From contig NZ_CP077087.1 of assembly GCF_014268495.2 (NCBI RefSeq), positions 2,049,501 to 2,113,500 on the forward strand: a DNA stretch of 64,000 bases, written 5' to 3'. Numbering within the stretch: position 1 is the first letter of the stretch; each line of letters begins with the position of its first letter. A program made the translations under genes and the position numbers. This document shows positions 16,698 to 25,316 of the stretch, piece after piece. The stretch comes from Pseudomonas monsensis. Lineage in GTDB: Bacteria; Pseudomonadota; Gammaproteobacteria; Pseudomonadales; Pseudomonadaceae. Under the pieces are notes generated by a model. It did not search any database. It saw only the letters and a list, made by a program, of their open reading frames with translations, and had not been told where the DNA came from.

Positions 16698-18352
16698 TCC
16701 GGCGTCTACTGGCTCTTTTGAGCATCGCAGCCTTCGCTCCGGCCGTATGGTCTGCCGATGCCTTGACCGGCGAAGTTCACAAACAACCGCTCAACGTTTC
16801 GGCAATCGCCATGTTCGTGGTGTTCGTCGGGGCAACGCTGTGCATCACCTACTGGGCTTCCAAGCGCAACAAGTCGGCGGCTGACTACTATGCTGCTGGC
16901 GGCAAGATCACCGGTTTCCAGAACGGTCTGGCGATTGCCGGTGACTACATGTCGGCGGCATCCTTCCTGGGGATTTCCGCGCTGGTGTTCACCTCCGGCT
17001 ACGATGGCCTGATCTACTCGATCGGCTTTCTGGTGGGCTGGCCGATCATTCTGTTCCTGATCGCCGAGCGCCTGCGTAACCTGGGCAAATACACCTTTGC
17101 CGACGTGGCGTCCTATCGCCTCGGGCAAACCCAGATCCGTACGCTGTCCGCTTGCGGTTCGCTGGTGGTGGTGGCGTTCTACCTGATCGCGCAGATGGTC
17201 GGTGCCGGCAAGCTGATTCAGCTGCTGTTCGGTCTCGACTACTACGTCGCGGTGATTCTGGTCGGTATCCTGATGTGCCTGTACGTGCTGTTCGGCGGCA
17301 TGCTGGCGACCACCTGGGTGCAGATCATCAAGGCGGTGCTGTTGCTCTCCGGTGCTTCGTTCATGGCGCTGATGGTGATGAAGCACGTCAACTTCGACTT
17401 CAACATGCTGTTCTCCGAGGCGATTAAGGTTCACCCCAAAGGTGAAGCGATCATGAGTCCGGGCGGTCTGGTGAAGGATCCGGTATCGGCGTTCTCCCTC
17501 GGCCTGGCACTGATGTTCGGTACCGCTGGCCTGCCGCACATCCTGATGCGCTTCTTCACCGTCAGCGACGCAAAAGAAGCCCGTAAGAGCGTGCTGTACG
17601 CCACTGGCTTCATTGGCTACTTCTACATCCTGACCTTCATCATCGGCTTCGGCGCAATCCTTTTGGTCAGCACCAACCCGACCTTCAAAGATGCGGCGGG
17701 CGCTCTGCTCGGCGGCAACAATATGGCGGCGGTACACCTGGCGGACGCGGTGGGCGGCAGTATCTTCCTCGGCTTCATCTCGGCGGTAGCGTTTGCGACC
17801 ATTCTGGCGGTGGTGGCCGGTCTGACCCTGGCCGGTGCTTCTGCGGTGTCTCACGACCTGTATGCCAGCGTGATCAAGAAGGGCAAGGCCAACGACAAGG
17901 ATGAAATCCGCGTCTCGAAGATCACCACTATCGCACTGGGCGTGCTGGCCATCGGCCTGGGCATCCTGTTCGAAAGCCAGAACATTGCGTTCATGGTCGG
18001 CCTGGCGTTCTCCATCGCGGCGAGCTGCAACTTCCCGGTGCTGCTGCTTTCGATGTACTGGAAGAAGCTGACTACCCGCGGTGCGATGATTGGCGGCTGG
18101 CTGGGGCTGATCAGTGCGGTAGGCCTGATGGTGCTTGGCCCGACCATCTGGGTGCAGATTCTGCATCACGAGAAGGCGATTTTCCCTTACGAGTATCCGG
18201 CGCTGTTTTCGATGATCATTGCTTTCATCGGGATCTGGTTCTTCTCGATTACCGACAAGTCGGCGGCTGCGGATAACGAGCGGGCGCTGTTCTTCCCGCA
18301 GTTTGTGCGTTCGCAGACTGGGTTGGGGGCGAGTGGGGCGGTTTCGCATTGA
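16694..18352 (+). CDS. actP: Cation/acetate symporter
   Basis: 552 residues, the usual length. Sodium:solute symporter family with an N-terminal signal-like helix (MIRRLLALLSIAAFAPAVWS) followed by about 13 transmembrane helices. Typical segments are YYAAGGKITGFQNGLAIAGDY (core AGGKITGFQNGLAIAGD), FTFADVASYRL-like YTFADVASYRLG and GLPHILMRFFTV. It imports acetate and other short carboxylates with a cation. The start at 16694 overlaps the yjcH stop and has AAGGAGG 7 bases upstream. A strong hairpin with a T-run at 18382-18414 ends the unit. Confidence 0.95.
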   Translation: MIRRLLALLSIAAFAPAVWSADALTGEVHKQPLNVSAIAMFVVFVGATLCITYWASKRNKSAADYYAAGGKITGFQNGLAIAGDYMSAASFLGISALVFTSGYDGLIYSIGFLVGWPIILFLIAERLRNLGKYTFADVASYRLGQTQIRTLSACGSLVVVAFYLIAQMVGAGKLIQLLFGLDYYVAVILVGILMCLYVLFGGMLATTWVQIIKAVLLLSGASFMALMVMKHVNFDFNMLFSEAIKVHPKGEAIMSPGGLVKDPVSAFSLGLALMFGTAGLPHILMRFFTVSDAKEARKSVLYATGFIGYFYILTFIIGFGAILLVSTNPTFKDAAGALLGGNNMAAVHLADAVGGSIFLGFISAVAFATILAVVAGLTLAGASAVSHDLYASVIKKGKANDKDEIRVSKITTIALGVLAIGLGILFESQNIAFMVGLAFSIAASCNFPVLLLSMYWKKLTTRGAMIGGWLGLISAVGLMVLGPTIWVQILHHEKAIFPYEYPALFSMIIAFIGIWFFSITDKSAAADNERALFFPQFVRSQTGLGASGAVSH

Positions 18353-18381
18353 TGGTTTGATGGTTTTGTAATGTTGTGCTG

Positions 18382-18414
18382 AATGCCCCGGTTGAGAGAT
18401 CGGGGCATTTTTTG
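18382..18414 (+). terminator. Intrinsic terminator after actP
   Basis: Perfect 9-bp stem AATGCCCCG / CGGGGCATT with a 10-base loop, followed by a run of T. Confidence 0.9.
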
Positions 18415-18511
18415 TGGGCGGTTATCGGCTCGAGCTGTGTACATATCCATTGCTGCGGTAACGGCGGCTTAGGGTTTCGCCCTTACGGCGACTCACTTTT
18501 TTTCAAACGCC

Positions 18512-20154
18512 CTCCGTGTCAGGCTACCTGTCGCCCTTATTGATTGACTCAAATAATCAAGAGGGCGAAGGTGAATAACCATGTCCAAAATGGGCAAACG
18601 CTACGACAACGACTTCAAAGATTGGGTCGTTCTGCAAATGATGCCGCCCCTCAATCGATCAGTGGCGGAACTTGCCGTTGCACTCAATCTCACGCCACAG
18701 TCACTGCGAAACTGGAGACAAATGGCTAGAGATAAAGGCTTGATCGTTCCGGGAAACGGCAAGACCAGTGACCAATGGTCTAGCGCCGATAAATTCAATG
18801 CCGTCATGGAAACCGCGCCGTTGAGCGAGGTCGAGATCTCTCAATACTGCCGAATCAAAGGCATTTACCCTGAGCAAATCCAACAGTGGCGAGTGGCATG
18901 CCAAAACGCTAATCCCGTTGTTGATCTCACCTCTCGAACTTCAAAAACGGCCGAGCAACGGCGCATCAAAATACTTGAGCGCCAACTGATTCAGTCTGAT
19001 GCCAGTCGTGCAGAGGCGGTGGCGTTGCTGGAGCTCAGAAAAAGCCAATGCGATCTGGGGCAAGGACAAGGAAGACTGATCAACGCCTCTGATCGTACGC
19101 AAGCCATGAAGTTGATTGCCGACGCAGTGCTGAATGGCGCTCGTCGATATCGCGCTTGCAATGAACTGGGTCTGAGCCTGCGCACAGTTCAACGCTGGCA
19201 ACACACTGAATGTGACGGGCGACAGCTGGCTCAACGTGCAGCTCCGGCTAACAAGCTCAATGATACGGAGCGTCAAGCGGTGCTGGATGCTGCCAATCAG
19301 GCTGGCTACGCCAGCCTGACCCCGCACCAAATCGTGCCTAAGCTGGCTGATGAAGGCATTTATCTAGCTTCGGAATCGACGTTTTATCGTGTGTTGAAAG
19401 CCGCCAATCAAAACGTCCGTCGCGGCCGGGCCAAAGCCCCAAAACGAAGAGTACTGACGACGCATCGCGCTGATGGCCCCAATCAGGTGTGGTGCTGATA
19501 TCACCTGGTTGCCGAGCACAGTGAAGGGCCGTTTTTCTACTGGTACATGGTCAAGGACGTCTACAGTCGCAAACTGGTCGCCAATGAAGTCCACGAAGTG
19601 GAGAGCGCCGAACACGCCTGTGAACTGCTCAGAAAGGGATGTTTACGCGAACAGACGGCAGGTCGTCCGCTGGTGTTGCACTCAGATAACGGACACGTGA
19701 TGAGAGGTTCTTTGCTGCGTGAAAGCATGGTCGCGCTGGGCGTAGAGCCTTCTTTTAGTCGGCCAAGGGTGAGCAATGACAATGCTTACGCCGAAGCACT
19801 TTTTCGCACCGCAAAGTATTGCCCGCTTTGGCCGGATCAACCATTTGATACGGTCACTGATGCAAGGCTTTGGGTGCAGAATTTCATCGATTGGTACAAC
19901 GAAGATCACCGCCACAGTGCCCTGAAATACGTCACGCCAAACCAACGGCACGAGGGCAAAGCAACCGCCCTATTACAAGCCAGGGCAGAGCTTTATGAGG
20001 ATGCCAGGCGAACTAACCCAAGCCGGTGGAGCACTCGCACACGCAACTGGAAGCTGGCAGATGCCGTTTACTTAAATCCTGAGCGCCCTGAAATTAAGGG
20101 CGCAATGGACTAGCAACCGTAAGACCAAGGCGACAGTTACCTTGACACGTACCG
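18512..20154 (+). mobile_element. Insertion sequence, IS3-like, with damaged transposase
   Basis: Imperfect terminal inverted repeats bound the element: TGTCAGGCTACCTGTCGCC from 18517 and, on the other strand, TGTCAAGGTAACTGTCGCC from 20147 (4 mismatches in 19). Outside them both flanks carry AACGCC (18506-18511 and 20155-20160), a possible 6-base target duplication; joining the flanks at one copy restores a continuous dispersed repeat. Taking those as limits gives 1643 bp; taking the TG...CA ends gives 1631 bp (18517-20147). The single long gene inside is interrupted. I do not assign a named IS. Confidence 0.82.
18581..20113 (+). pseudogene. Transposase (DDE/rve type), internally damaged
   Basis: The first part (18581-19498, 305 residues) has an N-terminal helix-turn-helix (SVAELAVALNLTPQSLRNWR) and an IS3 OrfB-like start of the catalytic region ending PNQVWC, then TGA. 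The same frame resumes at 19499 and continues to 20113 with HSDNG (second Asp) and NDNAYAEALFRT (Glu). Between 19493 and 19540 the next frame reads DITWLPSTVKGR, the expected first-Asp region. Two bases are missing at the TGCTGATATC junction and one T in the later T-run; together they restore the frame, but the first catalytic Asp and a stretch around it are lost. No active full-length enzyme is expected. Confidence 0.85.
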
Positions 20155-21067
20155 AACGCCAAAAAAAGTAAGCAAAAAACGCTTGCTCCTACGTACGGCC
20201 CGCTCGCTGGGGCTCGGGGTTCCTTCGCTCCGGGAACGATCCGGGCGCAGCGCCTCCGGTTTGCTTCGCTGCACCTCCTCTCGCTGTGTTTGGCTTCGCC
20301 AAACGGTCGCTGCGCTCCCACCCCCGGATCAATCCCTCCACTCAGCCTTCCGATGTCGCCTTACAGATCAAGATCAAAAGCAGGCGAGCTGACACTCGGC
20401 CTATTGAGTGGTGAAGAGCGGGTGTTTGGCTTTGGATTTGTGGTGCTCTTGCCCCTCATCGGAACGCCGCCCGCCCAGCCCTCTCCAGAGGGAGAGGGAG
20501 CCGATGGTGGGTCTCTCAAAATTCGCGTTCAACTCGATATCCCAAGTCGGCGTAGCTCCCCCAAACACCTCGATCACTCCCCTCTCTCCCTGGAAGGGTG
20601 AGGGGCCGATTTGTGTGTTTTTCAACGCCTGAGTTCAACGCGATATCGCACGTCGGCGCAGATCCCCCAAACACCTCGGTCAGTCCCCTCTCCCTCCGGG
20701 AGAGGGCTAGGGTGAGGGGCTCTTGATCCGGCTTTTGATCTGGCTTTGGCTTTTGATCTTTTGCCCCATCGGCAGGCCGAGCGAAGGTGTTCATCCGGGG
20801 GTAGGCGCGCAGCGCCGTGCGGCGAAGCCGCATACATCGAGAGGAGGTGCAGCGAAGCAAACCGTAGGCGATGCCCCCGGATGGACACCGTAGCGAGGGA
20901 ACACTGAGCCTCAGCGAAGTGCCGTACGCCAGGGGCAAAGCCTTTTGGTTCCTTTTTGCTAGGCCGGCACTCCGGCGTTTGAAAAAGGGACTCGCTGTAA
21001 GAGCGAAACCGCCAGCGGCAGCTCCCGCAGCAACGGATATGCCCCCAACCCCAAAAAATACCAAGCA
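20148..21067. repeat. Large dispersed repeat island, non-coding
   Basis: About 900 bases between the IS and the gltA terminator, with no convincing gene. A 27-base segment (20257-20283) recurs in exact inverted form at 20838-20864, inside two longer related arms (about 20160-20400 and 20735-21010). The left arm continues across the IS to about 18462. In the middle, a unit beginning GTTCAAC...CGATATC is tandemly repeated with a period of 106 bases (20527 and 20633), and CCCTCTCC/GGAGAGGG palindromes occur. Open frames here are by-products of the repeats. Confidence 0.75.
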
Positions 21068-21103
21068 CAAACAAAAACGGCCCCTATATAAATAGAGGCC
21101 GTT
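21068..21103 (-). terminator. Intrinsic terminator of gltA
   Basis: On the reverse strand AACGGCCTCTAT and ATAGGGGCCGTT form a 12-bp stem with one G-T type mismatch, followed by TTTGTTTG. Confidence 0.85.
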
Positions 21104-21140
21104 CCCGGTACAACTTCAAGACGTTATCGCAAGACAAGCC

Positions 21141-22430
21141 TTATTTGCGGTCTTCCAGCTTGGTAATGTCACGCGACTCGTAGCCGGTGTACAGCTGGCG
21201 CGGACGGCCAATCTTGTACGGGCTGGAGAGCATTTCTTTCCAGTGGGAGATCCAGCCGACAGTACGTGCCAGTGCAAAGATCACGGTGAACATGCTGGTC
21301 GGAATGCCGATCGCCTTGAGGATGATCCCCGAGTAGAAGTCGACGTTCGGATACAGCGAGCGCTCGATGAAGTACGGGTCGGTCAGCGCGATCTCTTCCA
21401 GGCGCATGGCCAGTTCGAGTTGCGGATCGTTGTTGATGCCCAGCTCCTTCAGTACTTCGTCGCAGGTCTGCTTCATTACAGTCGCGCGAGGGTCGCGGTT
21501 CTTGTAAACGCGGTGACCGAAGCCCATCAGCTTGAACGGATCGTTCTTGTCCTTGGCCTTGGCGATGAACTTGTCGATGTTGGACACATCACCAATTTCG
21601 TCGAGCATGGTCAATACGGCTTCGTTCGCACCACCGTGGGCAGGGCCCCACAGTGCGGCGATACCGGCGGCGATACAGGCGAACGGGTTGGCACCCGAGG
21701 AGCCGGCCAGACGCACGGTGGAAGTCGACGCGTTCTGCTCGTGGTCGGCGTGGAGGATGAAGATCCGGTCCATGGCCTTGGCGAGTACCGGGCTGATCGG
21801 TTTGATCTCGCACGGGGTGTTGAACATCATGTGCAGGAAGTTTTCCGCGTACGTCAGGTCGTTGCGCGGGTACATCATGGGTTGACCCATGGAGTACTTG
21901 TAAACCATCGCTGCCAGGGTCGGCATCTTGGCAACCAGACGGATCGCGGAGATTTCGCGATGCTGCGGGTTATTGATGTCCAGGGAGTCGTGGTAGAAGG
22001 CCGAGAGGGCGCCGACTACACCGCACATGACGGCCATCGGGTGGGCGTCGCGACGGAAACCGTTGAAGAAGGTTTTCAACTGCTCGTGAACCATGGTGTG
22101 GTTTTTCACGGTGCTGACGAACTGGGCCTTCTGTTCTGCGGTTGGCAGTTCGCCATTGAGCAGCAGGTAGCAGGTTTCCAGGTAGTCCGACTTTTCAGCC
22201 AGTTGTTCGATCGGGTAGCCGCGGTGCAACAGAATGCCGTTGTCGCCGTCGATATAGGTGATCTTCGACTCGCACGAGGCGGTCGACATGAAGCCTGGGT
22301 CGAAAGTGAAGCGGCCCGTGGCCGTCAGGCCCCGAACATCGATTACATCGGGACCAACGGTGCCGGTTAAAATGGGCAGCTCGACGGGGGCTGCGCCCTC
22401 GATGATCAACTGCGCTTTTTTGTCAGCCAT
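21141..22430 (-). CDS. gltA: Citrate synthase (type II)
   Basis: 429 residues, matching the hexameric, NADH-sensitive type of gram-negative bacteria. It condenses acetyl-CoA and oxaloacetate to citrate. Seen: DPGFMSTASCESKITYIDG (core FMSTASCESKIT), GILLHRGYPIEQLAE, HADHEQNASTSTVRL (catalytic His) and MGFGHRVYKNRDPRA (His and Arg of the active site), with the catalytic Asp in the VDFYSGI segment. AGGAGG precedes the start on the reverse strand. It is divergent from sdhC, with its own strong promoter at 22488-22515. Confidence 0.98.
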   Translation of the reverse strand: MADKKAQLIIEGAAPVELPILTGTVGPDVIDVRGLTATGRFTFDPGFMSTASCESKITYIDGDNGILLHRGYPIEQLAEKSDYLETCYLLLNGELPTAEQKAQFVSTVKNHTMVHEQLKTFFNGFRRDAHPMAVMCGVVGALSAFYHDSLDINNPQHREISAIRLVAKMPTLAAMVYKYSMGQPMMYPRNDLTYAENFLHMMFNTPCEIKPISPVLAKAMDRIFILHADHEQNASTSTVRLAGSSGANPFACIAAGIAALWGPAHGGANEAVLTMLDEIGDVSNIDKFIAKAKDKNDPFKLMGFGHRVYKNRDPRATVMKQTCDEVLKELGINNDPQLELAMRLEEIALTDPYFIERSLYPNVDFYSGIILKAIGIPTSMFTVIFALARTVGWISHWKEMLSSPYKIGRPRQLYTGYESRDITKLEDRK

Positions 22431-22487
22431 GTGGCCTCCTATTTATGCTTGAACCATCAGACAGACCCCCCACGCAGGGCCCGCACC

Positions 22488-22515
22488 ACTATAGTGAGAT
22501 AAATTCGAATGTCAA
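22488..22515 (-). promoter_or_regulatory. Sigma-70 promoter of gltA
   Basis: Reverse strand TTGACA, 16 bases, TATAGT: an exact -35 and a near-exact -10, about 58 bases before the gltA start. Confidence 0.8.
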
Positions 22516-22629
22516 TTTGCCTAAAGTCTTGCTCCAGAAGGCTTTAAGCGTACTTTTTCCTCGAAATTGACTGCCATTTACGCCTTTTATACGACTTGTG
22601 CAATCAGCTATTTGGGGTAGGTGATTGCG

Positions 22630-22658
22630 TTGTCATTAGTAGCCTAACTGTCTATACT
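22630..22658 (+). promoter_or_regulatory. Sigma-70 promoter of the sdh-suc operon
   Basis: TTGTCA, 17 bases, TATACT: one mismatch in each element and ideal spacing. Transcription would start near 22665, leaving a leader of about 128 bases before sdhC. Confidence 0.78.
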
Positions 22659-22792
22659 CGGCCACCGACCGCCAAGGGCTTTTGGGCCTGCTTTATTGGG
22701 GGTCGCATCCCTGGGTGGTGGTTACCTGACCAGTGCACTCCCCAACAACTTTGCCCTGATTGTTAGGGGCTCTTCAGTGTGAAAAAAAAGCC

Positions 22793-23167
22793 GTGAAAAG
22801 CCAACGACCTGTAAACCTAGACCTAAGGACCATCAAACTCCCCATCACCGGCGTTACGTCGTTTCTTCACCGTGTTTCCGGCATCATCCTCTTCCTGGGC
22901 CTCGGCTTCATGCTTTATGCATTGGGCAAATCCCTGGGTTCCGAGGAAGGTTTTGCCGAAGTGAAGGCATGCTTGACCAGCCCGCTGGCCAAGTTCGTAG
23001 CATGGGGCCTCCTGTCCGCTCTGCTGTATCACCTGGTAGCCGGTGTGCGCCACTTGATCATGGATATGGGCATCGGTGAGACGCTGGAAGGCGGCCGCCT
23101 GGGCTCGAAAATCATCATCGCCATTTCCGTGGTGCTGATCGTTCTGGCAGGAGTTTGGATATGGTAA
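22793..23167 (+). CDS. sdhC: Succinate dehydrogenase cytochrome b556 subunit
   Basis: 124 residues with three membrane helices. SdhC anchors the complex in the inner membrane and helps bind heme b and quinone; SFLHRVSGIILFLG contains the family's HRxSG motif, and LVAGVRHLIMDMG the heme-ligand His region. The start is GTG at 22793 (MKSQRPVNLDLR), which fits known SdhC N-termini; a TTG 11 codons upstream is less likely. The ribosome site is poor. The stop overlaps sdhD by 7 bases. First gene of the sdhCDAB-sucAB-lpdG-sucCD series. Confidence 0.94.
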   Translation: MKSQRPVNLDLRTIKLPITGVTSFLHRVSGIILFLGLGFMLYALGKSLGSEEGFAEVKACLTSPLAKFVAWGLLSALLYHLVAGVRHLIMDMGIGETLEGGRLGSKIIIAISVVLIVLAGVWIW

Positions 23168-23529
23168 CCAGCGTTACGAACCTTTCGCGTTCGGGCCTCT
23201 ATGACTGGATGGCGCAACGTGTGTCTGCGGTTGTTCTCGCGGCTTATTTCATTTTCCTGATCGGATACCTTGCAGCGAATCCGGGCATTGGCTACGACCA
23301 GTGGCACGGCCTGTTCGCTCACAACGGGATGCGTATCTTCAGTCTGCTGGCCCTCGTTGCCCTGGGCGCTCACGCCTGGGTCGGCATGTGGACCATCGCG
23401 ACCGACTACCTGACGCCAATGGCGCTGGGCAAGTCCGCGACCGCAGTACGTTTCCTTTTCCAGGCAGTTTGCGGCATCGCGATGTTCGCTTACTTCGTCT
23501 GGGGTGTGCAGATTCTCTGGGGTATCTGA
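23161..23529 (+). CDS. sdhD: Succinate dehydrogenase membrane anchor subunit
   Basis: 122 residues with three membrane helices. The N-terminus GLYDWMAQRVSAVVLAAY has the conserved RVSAVVLA segment next to the quinone site, and HAWVGMWTIATDYL carries the heme-side His and the Asp-Tyr pair. The start at 23161 (MVTSVTN) is chosen over an ATG two codons upstream since GGAG lies 7-8 bases before it. It overlaps sdhC by 7 bases and is 3 bases from sdhA. Confidence 0.94.
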   Translation: MVTSVTNLSRSGLYDWMAQRVSAVVLAAYFIFLIGYLAANPGIGYDQWHGLFAHNGMRIFSLLALVALGAHAWVGMWTIATDYLTPMALGKSATAVRFLFQAVCGIAMFAYFVWGVQILWGI

Positions 23530-23532
23530 TTC

Positions 23533-25305
23533 ATGGCTAACATTCCAACGATTTCTTTCGACGCCATCATTATTGGTGGTGGCGGTGCCGGCATGCGCGC
23601 TGCGCTGCAACTGGCACAGGGTGGTCACAAGACTGCCGTGATCACCAAGGTTTTCCCGACCCGTTCGCACACTGTGTCCGCCCAAGGCGGCATCACCTGC
23701 GCCATCGCGTCGGCTGACCCGAACGATGACTGGCGCTGGCACATGTACGATACCGTCAAGGGATCCGACTACATCGGTGACCAGGACGCTATCGAATATA
23801 TGTGTCAGGAAGGCCCGGCCGCGGTTTTCGAGCTGGACCACATGGGTCTGCCGTTCTCGCGTACCGAGCAAGGCCGTATCTACCAGCGTCCGTTCGGTGG
23901 TCAGTCCAAGGACTACGGTAAAGGTGGCCAGGCTGCCCGTACTTGCGCAGCCTCCGACCGTACCGGTCACGCGCTGCTGCACACCCTTTATCAGGGCAAC
24001 CTGAAAGCCGGTACCACGTTCCTGAACGAGTACTACGCTGTCGACCTGGTGAAAAACCAGGAAGGCGAATTCGTCGGTGTGATCGCGATCTGCATCGAAA
24101 CCGGCGAAACCACCTACATCCGCGCCAAGGCCACCGTACTGGCTACCGGCGGTGCAGGTCGTATCTACGCTTCCACCACCAACGCCCTGATCAACACCGG
24201 TGACGGCGTCGGCATGGCACTGCGTGCTGGCGTGCCGGTACAAGACATCGAAATGTGGCAGTTCCACCCGACCGGCATCGCCGGCGCCGGTGTACTGGTG
24301 ACCGAAGGTTGCCGTGGTGAAGGTGGTTACCTGATCAACAAGCACGGCGAGCGTTTCATGGAGCGTTATGCTCCGAACGCGAAAGACCTTGCTGGTCGTG
24401 ACGTGGTTGCTCGTTCGATGGTTAAAGAAATCATCGCCGGCAACGGTTGCGGTCCGAATGGCGACCACGTAATGCTCAAGCTCGACCACCTGGGCGAGGA
24501 AGTGCTGCACAGCCGTCTGCCAGGCATCTGCGAATTGTCGAAGACGTTTGCACACGTTGACCCGGTGGTTGCGCCGGTTCCGGTTGTTCCGACTTGCCAC
24601 TATATGATGGGCGGCGTTGCCACCAACATTCACGGCCAGGCGATCACCCAGGACGCTGAAGGCGTGGACCAGATCATTCCTGGTCTGTTCGCGGTAGGTG
24701 AAGTGGCTTGCGTATCGGTTCACGGTGCCAACCGTCTGGGCGGCAACTCGCTGCTCGACCTGGTGGTATTCGGCCGCGCTGCCGGCCTGCACCTGGAAAA
24801 GGCGCTGACCGACGGCATCGAATACGACGACGCTACCGAAGCCGATATCGAAGCAGCCCTGTCGCGTCTGAACGCGCTGAACAGCCGTACCGATGGCGAA
24901 GACGTCGCCACCCTGCGTCGCGAGCTGCAAAGCTGCATGCAGAACTACTTCGGTGTATTCCGTACCGGCGAATACATGCAGAAGGGTATCGCTCAGCTGG
25001 CCGATCTGCGCAAGCGTATCGCCAACGTGAAGATCAACGATAAGTCGCAGGCGTTCAACACTGCACGTATCGAAGCGCTGGAACTGCAAAACCTGCTGGA
25101 AGTGGCTGAAGCTACCGCCATCGCGGCCGAAGTACGTAAAGAGTCCCGCGGCGCTCACGCCCGTGAAGACTTTGAAGACCGTGACGACGAAAACTGGCTG
25201 TGCCACACCCTGTACTTCCCGGGTGACAAGCGCGTCACCAAGCGTGCCGTTAACTTCTCGCCGAAGACTGTTCCGACTTTCGAACCTAAAGTCCGGACTT
25301 ATTAA
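23533..25305 (+). CDS. sdhA: Succinate dehydrogenase flavoprotein subunit
   Basis: 590 residues. It oxidises succinate to fumarate with covalently bound FAD. Seen: the dinucleotide fold IIIGGGGAGMRAAL, the flavin attachment site TRSHTVSAQGG with H46, the active-site segments HPTGIAGAGVLVTEGCRGEG (core HPTGIAGAG) and SMVKEI, and the FAD-binding RLGGNSLLDLVVFGR. It sits on the cytoplasmic face, bound to SdhB. Codon use is strongly biased to the preferred set (CTG, GGT/GGC, CGT), as expected for a highly expressed gene. Confidence 0.98.
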   Translation: MANIPTISFDAIIIGGGGAGMRAALQLAQGGHKTAVITKVFPTRSHTVSAQGGITCAIASADPNDDWRWHMYDTVKGSDYIGDQDAIEYMCQEGPAAVFELDHMGLPFSRTEQGRIYQRPFGGQSKDYGKGGQAARTCAASDRTGHALLHTLYQGNLKAGTTFLNEYYAVDLVKNQEGEFVGVIAICIETGETTYIRAKATVLATGGAGRIYASTTNALINTGDGVGMALRAGVPVQDIEMWQFHPTGIAGAGVLVTEGCRGEGGYLINKHGERFMERYAPNAKDLAGRDVVARSMVKEIIAGNGCGPNGDHVMLKLDHLGEEVLHSRLPGICELSKTFAHVDPVVAPVPVVPTCHYMMGGVATNIHGQAITQDAEGVDQIIPGLFAVGEVACVSVHGANRLGGNSLLDLVVFGRAAGLHLEKALTDGIEYDDATEADIEAALSRLNALNSRTDGEDVATLRRELQSCMQNYFGVFRTGEYMQKGIAQLADLRKRIANVKINDKSQAFNTARIEALELQNLLEVAEATAIAAEVRKESRGAHAREDFEDRDDENWLCHTLYFPGDKRVTKRAVNFSPKTVPTFEPKVRTY

Positions 25306-25316
25306 GGGTGACCGCC

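Larger units (their letters stand above)
22431..22792. other. gltA-sdhC divergent control region
   Basis: 362 bases holding two opposing sigma-70 promoters (22488-22515 minus and 22630-22658 plus) and a 130-base sdhC leader. Near the end of the leader CCCCAACAA (22740-22748) and TTGTTAGGGG (22760-22769) can pair, just before the weak ribosome site of sdhC. Confidence 0.7.

Noticed and set aside
20516..21070. Open frames of up to 184 codons on the minus strand in the repeat island
   Set aside because: They translate the inverted repeats (Arg/Ser/Leu-rich, related frames on both strands), have no ribosome sites, and no family resemblance.
23029..25206. A 725-codon open frame antisense to sdhD-sdhA
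   Set aside because: A shadow of the strong codon bias of sdhA; similar long antisense frames lie opposite sucA, sucB, lpdG, sucC and htpG.
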